A DNA stretch of 64,000 nt from Pelobates cultripes (Eukaryota > Chordata > Amphibia > Anura > Pelobatidae), in the NCBI GenBank assembly GCA_933207985.1, contig OW240912.1, forward strand, positions 364,841,568 to 364,905,567, in the 5' to 3' direction. Positions 57,725 to 64,000 of this stretch are shown one piece after another. Every line of letters starts with the position of its first letter. Position 1 is the first letter of the stretch. A model generated the notes under the pieces. The model was not told where the DNA came from. It saw nothing but the letters and a program-made list of their open reading frames with translations, and ran no database searches. A program made the position numbers and the translations under genes.

Positions 57725-60700
57725 GCAGGTAAAACTAGTCTATGCACAGAATTTATTCAAGCATTGACAGACTTAGATTTATGAAGATCACAATTTACAC
57801 TTCCTAACTGCAGAAGATTGATATCAGAACTTTGTGACAATCTGCAAGCAAGAACAAACATTAACACTAACCTTCATATTTAAGAGAGAACAAGGGTAAA
57901 AAAAAAAAAAAAAATTTTTTAAATTAAACTGCTTTGGAAAGCCAACAGTGCAACTGCACAAAATATAGCTTGGGAGAAAAACCACAAAAATATATAAACA
58001 TTTTGCCAAAAAATAAAGTCATTGTTTATGGTTGTTACAACAATGTATTTATCTGCATATCGCTAGACTTTTAAGTACCTTCAGACATAGATACAGCAAA
58101 AATATTCTGATCTAGGAGTCAAGCTCAAAACCGTTGCAAGGTTATTTACTACAGTGAAAAATAAATCCTGAATGTCAAAGTCAAGCAAAAAAATAAAAAC
58201 TAGAAGCAAATCTGACCGAGATTTTTTTCCAATTTAGCCATTTTGGCATGATTCAGACACTCTAGAGTGAAATTTGTCAGAATTCAGTCTCTGCATCGGT
58301 GTAAAAAAAATAAAAATAAAAATTTGCCTTCAATGTTTACAAGTTGATACGATAGCCCCATACTGGATGCCTATTGTTACACATAGTGCTGCAACAGTAT
58401 ACTATGCAAAATGTCCAGTCATACAAACAGTGGGCAGAAAGATTCTCTAATGCACAGTAAACCATAGAGCTCCCTCTTAAAAATGCATTTAAGAAACTTT
58501 CACTTCTAGGCAGATCCTAATAAGAGTAGGATAGTCACCACATGGGAACCCATTTCTCTCCAAATAGGAAATTATGCACTTCATGCTCCAAATATATTGT
58601 TTATGGTAGTTGGTGGTGTATATTATAAAGTATCGTTTGAGGTAGCAGTGGGGATGCATTTATTCACCAAAACATCCTGCTTACCAGGATTTTTCATACA
58701 AAAAAGTTTATAATTCCAAAAAAACATAAGTATCATATAGAAGATCACATTCTACGGCAGCTAAATTTAAAGTAAGCTAGTCAAGTCATGTGTACAATGT
58801 GATAATTGAAAAAAAGTTTTAAAAACCAACAAAGCACAATCTAAAATACAAGCATAAGAATCAGTAGTGTGTCTCAGTAAAGTGCAAATTGCCAGAAACC
58901 AAAAGATTTTCAAATTCAAGGCCAAAATAGTCAAACTAAAAACCAAACTGAATTAAAGAATATTTTCTAGTATGGCTATTTTGGTTTCAAAATTCACTGC
59001 AATTGTCACTTTAGTGACTAGGCCCCAAGTAGTGTTCAATATTACATTGTAGTGGCTTCAGCTAAGGTGTTATAATTCCAGGTCTCATGCCAAGATAGGC
59101 ACACAATAAAAACAAAAACAAAAAAACAAAAACACAGCTTTACTATGTCACAGCACCTAACTTAAACAGCTAGCTGAAAATTCTATTAATGGTTGCTTCT
59201 TGGTGTACATGTTGCCTACCACACCAGGACTTATAAGTTCAATGCTACTAGACATGCCTTAAAGGTTACTTGCCACTGCAAGCCAGATAGGTCCATGGCA
59301 CACTTGTTCATTCCAGGTGAGTTATATGGTCAGGGTTATTCAATAATGCAACAAGTCAAAGTGAAAGCACTGCTGACTTTCCAGTTTGGTTATTTAACCC
59401 TTAAAAATTTTAACTTCAGTTTGGCTACTCTGGGCTTAAATTTGAAGAGCACTTTGAATTCTCGCTACGATAAGTATTTTTGTACAAACAGAAGGCAGTA
59501 ATTCCCCCCCCACCGAGTAGCTAAAAAAACTCTGAACATTAAAGTGAATGTTTATTATAAAATTAGGAAGGTGAAGTGGAGAAAAGAAAACCAAACAACC
59601 CACAAAAGCAGGCAAAGAGGCAAGAATGGGTAATTATCTTTAATCTTTTAAGTGCATATTTTGGTGTGATGGTCAAGGAACATGAAAACAAACTTGCAAA
59701 AGACATCCACAACATGTTCACTCAAAAGTCTGGATGAAGTGACTTGTACAAGTCAGCTTCTGATTTGGCAATTTTGGTGGAAACCAAAAAAAACCAAAAA
59801 AAAAAACCAAACCTAATTCTTAGCATGTAACTGGCATTTTGCAAACATTTATTTCATGCTTAGTTTTGGGTCTGTAGTTCACACTATCAGACTGAAATAA
59901 ACCTCAAAAAAAAAAAAAATATATATATTTTTACCAACTGGATAAGGGCACATTAAAATATCAGCAAGTCAGGATTAAAAAAAAAAAAAAAAAAAGAAAA
60001 AGAAAGTTTACATATGTGGCATACTACAGCAAATTTACCAGTTGAAAGTCTACAGACATTAAAGGCAATCATGGCATTTTATAGGTGATGTATGTTGGAA
60101 AGTTAAAAAAAAAAATAAAATAAAAAAATATTCACCTACTGCTTGCACAGGGCTGTTTTAGTCAAGAAAAGGAGCAAGTAAATGTACATGCTTTGAACAG
60201 CATAAACTCACTTGTTAACCATGTGGCAGAAGTATCTTTGTAAATTCCATAATGCATGTCCCGCACGACTTGCCACTAGGAAAATAAAAATTGGCAAATA
60301 TTAGTCTTAATATAGTAAATGCATACATATTAGAGATCAGTAACGTATACACTACCAGAGTATGCATGTAGCTTGAGCACTGAACATTAGCTCAGCACTG
60401 CAAGAGCCTTTTTAACCACAGCAGTAAGCTCCCCCTCCTCAAACCCAACCTGCTTTAGATATTCAAAGGTCAAATCATGCAATAAAAGTGCCATGTAGAA
60501 TTGCATGATGTCACTCTTTTTGAAAAGCAGTGTTCTTTAACACATGTCATATGCACATTATGCATATAGAAGAAAATTTAAAGTGTGCTTACCAACTGCT
60601 ACACTTTGGTTATCATACTGCAGAAATTAACATGAAAAAACAAAAAAACAAAAAACACTATACATATGGTTTTTACACAATGTAGCAAGTCACTGACCAA

Positions 60701-61215
60701 AGGAATGATTAGGGAGCCATGAAATGCATCCCATGTTCCTATAAAAGGGTTTTCTATACTTTATTAAATTAGAATAGTCATAAAACATGTACTACTTGCA
60801 ATTGCATAATCTTAGAGAGAAAATATAGGAAAAAATTAAGTGTAATCAATTTAGCTTAATATATTTAACAAGAGAATATATATAAATATATATATATATA
60901 TATATGAAATATGTCACAATAGAAAGTTGCAGATAAAGGGGGATTTAAGGAAGGAGGAAAAAAAAAAAAAAAAAACCACCAAAAAAAAAACCACCACACC
61001 ACAGGATATAGATATCACACACACTGCATTAGAGGGGTGCAAGTCCACTTTGTTGCCCTTGAATGGTTTCACAAAGCCAACTTGACAGCAATCAGTATAA
61101 GGCTGGGACATTGAGACAGTAACACAGGCCTAACAAAAGGTTAAAAGTTGCAAACCCTCCAAGAAGTTTTTATGTAGCGGACTAGAGGATCACCTTGATA
61201 GGAGATTTATGCCAG

Positions 61216-61218
<3 letters not shown>
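57725..61218. other. AT-rich, oligo-A-rich spacer, no gene recognised
   Basis: Repeated A-runs of 10 or more (57898, 59908, 59978, 60106, 60958). No transposon ends or convincing frames. Probably transcribed from the - strand as microRNA host intron, which is inference. Confidence 0.4.
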
Positions 61219-61291
<73 letters not shown>

Positions 61292-61300
61292 TATATATTT
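61219..61300. repeat. (TA)n microsatellite
   Basis: About 80 bp of TA with one small interruption. Confidence 0.95.
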
Positions 61301-61712
61301 TTTTTTTATTAAACCTACATACCACTTCTTTTAACAGCTGCTTTTTTTTTTTTACTGGACTAAAAAAAAAAAAATGTATTGCTGAGACAAAACCAAAGTT
61401 ACCAATCATAATCAGATACCATTTAGAATTTTATTACATAAATATCCACACATCTAATCAATGAATGGAACAGAAAAGTTAGATGTACTCTTTAAATTAC
61501 TGTTTTGTTATACATGTTATAAATTGTGACAAAACAATTTCCATGTACAAGTGTCAGTTATTACATACATACCTCGACCAAAACTAAGAAGTACTATTGT
61601 GGACTAATTCCATCAAAACCAGGTTTTCAATTTGTGTGTACAAATTTAAAAAGAAAATAAAAGTACACACTATACAAACTTGAGAAGGTCCCTCTTCACT
61701 GCTTCCTATGTT

Positions 61713-61794
61713 GCATATTTTAATATAGAGTCTGTACCTATTTACACCTGTCCAGGCAGTTTTAATGCCATGTATTTATTGGCCTTGGGTGTCC
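61713..61794 (+). repeat. Left arm of an 82-bp inverted repeat
   Basis: It begins tgcatattttaatatagagt and ends tggccttgggtgtc. It matches the reverse complement of 63223-63304 at 79 of 82 positions. Confidence 0.95.
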
Positions 61795-63222
61795 AAAAAA
61801 AAAAAAAAACACACCTTATTGTAAATTGCTGCATCATATGCAAGCACTAATTGTTTTAAGAATATACATTTAGAGCAGGGTTTTTTGTTTTTTTTTAAAT
61901 ATGGTATGTATAGCTCTTTTACACACACCTCTGTTAATTGCACAAACTTTGCATTTTATTGTAAGCAGTTGCTCCTCATGAGAAGATACTTTTTTTTTGA
62001 TTGGGGTGGGGGAAATACACTGCCAGTCGCAATGTTATAATATTCTGAGAGATATAGATTTATATAGAAGAACAAGCCAACTATTGTAGAAGTTGAAGGT
62101 TTGCCCACCTAGAATATACATTTGTAATAACTCTGAATAAGAGATTGGTATTTATGTTGAGAGAATACTCACACAAACTACTTGTACTTTAGAAAATAAG
62201 TCTCATAAGTGGAATAATACAGTAAATAGAACAACTGCTACAAAAATTTCCAATAGGCATTTTGAGGCGTAGTTACAAAGATTTATAGATATACACATAA
62301 TATGTGTATTACTACTCAAAATTAAAGTTTAAATAGGCTACCAAATTGCATTTGTGTGCAAACAACTACATTTGGACAGGCTGCGGCTGACAGCCAACTT
62401 ATGATGAACTATATGGGGCCTATGCCATCAGAAATATTAGCAACTTAGCTAGTCGTCACTCCTTGCTTTCTACATTGGTTTCTTTCACTACATCTTCCCT
62501 GTCCCTCAGTGTCCCCATACAATACTACCAACAGAAATGGCAAAATAACTATTTAACATCCAAATACGGTGCGTAAGAAAGAGGAAGGAGTCACACACTA
62601 AAATATTCCAAGAAATTCATTAAAACTGTTATATTTACTTTGGCAGTTGAGATATGCTAAAATGTGTGGGAGAAGGGTGTCAATTGGAACAGTAAGATAG
62701 AAAAAAAAAAAGATCCAAAATGCTACGCTGGCTTAAATTCGGATGTCCCTTTAGTGACTACGAGTCACTAGGCACTGCACAGGTTAAACATCCAAATTAA
62801 TTCTGCATCTGGTTCACATGTAATAAAATAAAAATAAAGACAAGACAGGCAGTGGGATTTGAAAACCAAAGAGAAAAAAAAAAAAAATCCAGCAAGAAAG
62901 GCACTCTAAGTCTCCAAGGTTTATGCACAAAATAAGAATACACAGATTGATTTAAAAAAAAAAACAAAAAAAACAAACAAACCCCACACGCTATATAGCT
63001 ACATTTTACAATACAAAGATAAAAACGCCAGAGACCATCTTGCATGAAAACTATGTGTAGAATTGTTGGACAGTGGCAACGTGACATTGAACATACTAAC
63101 TTTAAATTGCTTTTTTTTTTTTTTTTTTTAAGTTAACACTACAAGGAGCTGCCTGATTAAACACACTTCGAATAAAGTAAAAATAATTAGTTCTGTCTAA
63201 ACATGTATCAGTTACCATGCAA
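61795..63222. other. 1.4-kb spacer between the inverted arms, no gene recognised
   Basis: AT-rich with A-runs and T-runs (62700, 62874, 63110). No transposase or conserved frame. Confidence 0.45.
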
Positions 63223-63304
63223 GACACCCAAGGCCAGAAAATACATGGCATTACAACTGCCTGGACAGGTGTAAATAGGTACAGACTCTATATTAAAATA
63301 TGCA
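63223..63304 (-). repeat. Right arm of the 82-bp inverted repeat
   Basis: gacacccaaggccagaaaat to aatatgca. Complementary to 61713-61794 with three mismatches and no gaps. Confidence 0.95.
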
Positions 63305-63510
63305 TTGCTAGATAAGCTATGGATAAAATGTGAATAAAATAAATAAATAAATAAATAAAAGAGGGTTGAGAAGATCAGCTGTGTTTAACATCCTAAAACA
63401 ATGGGTATATTAATCCCTTGCAGTGAGTTTCCTTGTCCAGAGACCGAATACATACACACTTTTTAAGCATAGCTTGCCATTAATATGGTGCGTGCAATAA
63501 AAAAAAAAAT

Positions 63511-63542
<32 letters not shown>

Positions 63543-63543
63543 T

Positions 63544-63601
<58 letters not shown>

Positions 63602-64000
63602 CACATACACACGTTATCGATGGATTACTGTAAAAATGAAACTACATCGCAGACAAAACTAAGAGCCCCATACCATTGGTCCATCATACAGACCTAGATC
63701 GATATATAGATTTATATATATATATATAATAGGTGCCTACAGAAACCACCTCCGCCCCTTCCAGATAATTTGCAGGATACAGGTCGGGAGTGCCAAATAC
63801 ACATTCCCTACTCACAATAAATATAGCTTGTACCCATAGATAAAGACAAAAACACACACAAATAACCCTGTAGTGTCTGAATTGAGGGAAGGACAAAAAG
63901 TAACCCCCTGTCGTTTAAAAACAGACTAATAGTTGAAAGAGCGTCATGGGTGTTGTAGTCCTACAGAGGGGTGGGGGGGTTATAACTCCCTCTGGAAACC
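63305..64000. other. Microsatellite-rich right end
   Basis: It includes (AAAT)n at 63335-63360, (TA)n at 63508-63550, (CA)n at 63552-63597 and a short TA run near 63715. The last 60 bases are GC-richer and carry the motif discussed in the findings. Confidence 0.6.

Noticed and set aside
1..64000. CRISPR arrays, prokaryotic operons, phage or plasmid modules
   Set aside because: No spaced direct repeats with unique spacers and no ribosome-binding-site-led gene strings. Spliced vertebrate genes and eukaryotic transposons explain the window.

Overview
This window is nuclear DNA of a vertebrate, most likely a frog or toad (anuran). Two intact protein genes, TRIM13 and KCNRG, lie on the + strand. 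About 9 kb further on, a pair of microRNA hairpins, miR-16 then miR-15a, lies on the - strand. Order and strands match the tetrapod TRIM13-KCNRG-DLEU2/miR-15a/16-1 locus (human 13q14). The anuran call rests on dozens of TTAA-flanked MITEs of the Xenopus T2/Kolobok kind, DNA transposons rather than Alu/L1 families, and AT-rich spacers. The species cannot be fixed from the sequence alone.

Layout. 0.6-3.3 kb: a decayed Ty3/gypsy element hit by three later insertions. 3.3-8.4 kb: spacer with MITEs and a candidate TRIM13 leader exon near 4.7-5.0 kb. 8.9-10.2 kb: TRIM13, whose whole coding sequence sits in one exon behind a clear splice acceptor. 11-17 kb: MITE-rich spacer with a foldback between two long AT microsatellites. 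18.5-21.7 kb: a non-LTR reverse transcriptase fragment and an apparently intact Tc1-like DD37E transposon. 22-24 kb: hAT-like palindrome/minisatellite elements. 27.5-31.9 kb: a dead Tc1 element containing two further insertions. 32.1-33.7 kb: a second dead Tc1 (DD34E). 35.9-38.9 kb: KCNRG in two coding exons. 39-47 kb: MITEs and other repeats. 47.8-48.1 kb: pre-miR-16 and pre-miR-15a. 48-64 kb: AT-rich DNA with few recognisable transposons, many oligo-A tracts, a gypsy-like solo LTR, a foldback transposon and a long inverted repeat.

How the genes relate. TRIM13 is an ER-anchored RING E3 ligase. KCNRG is a soluble T1-domain regulator of Kv channels. The two microRNAs would be processed from a - strand transcript equivalent to mammalian DLEU2. 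I could not identify DLEU2 exons. Most of the remaining sequence is mobile-element debris, with enough target-site duplications and occupied/empty site pairs to order several insertions.

I see no prokaryote-like operon, CRISPR array or new defence system. The least ordinary structures are a palindrome-plus-minisatellite architecture shared by several hAT-like elements, the intact DD37E transposon, and the long inverted repeat near the right end.
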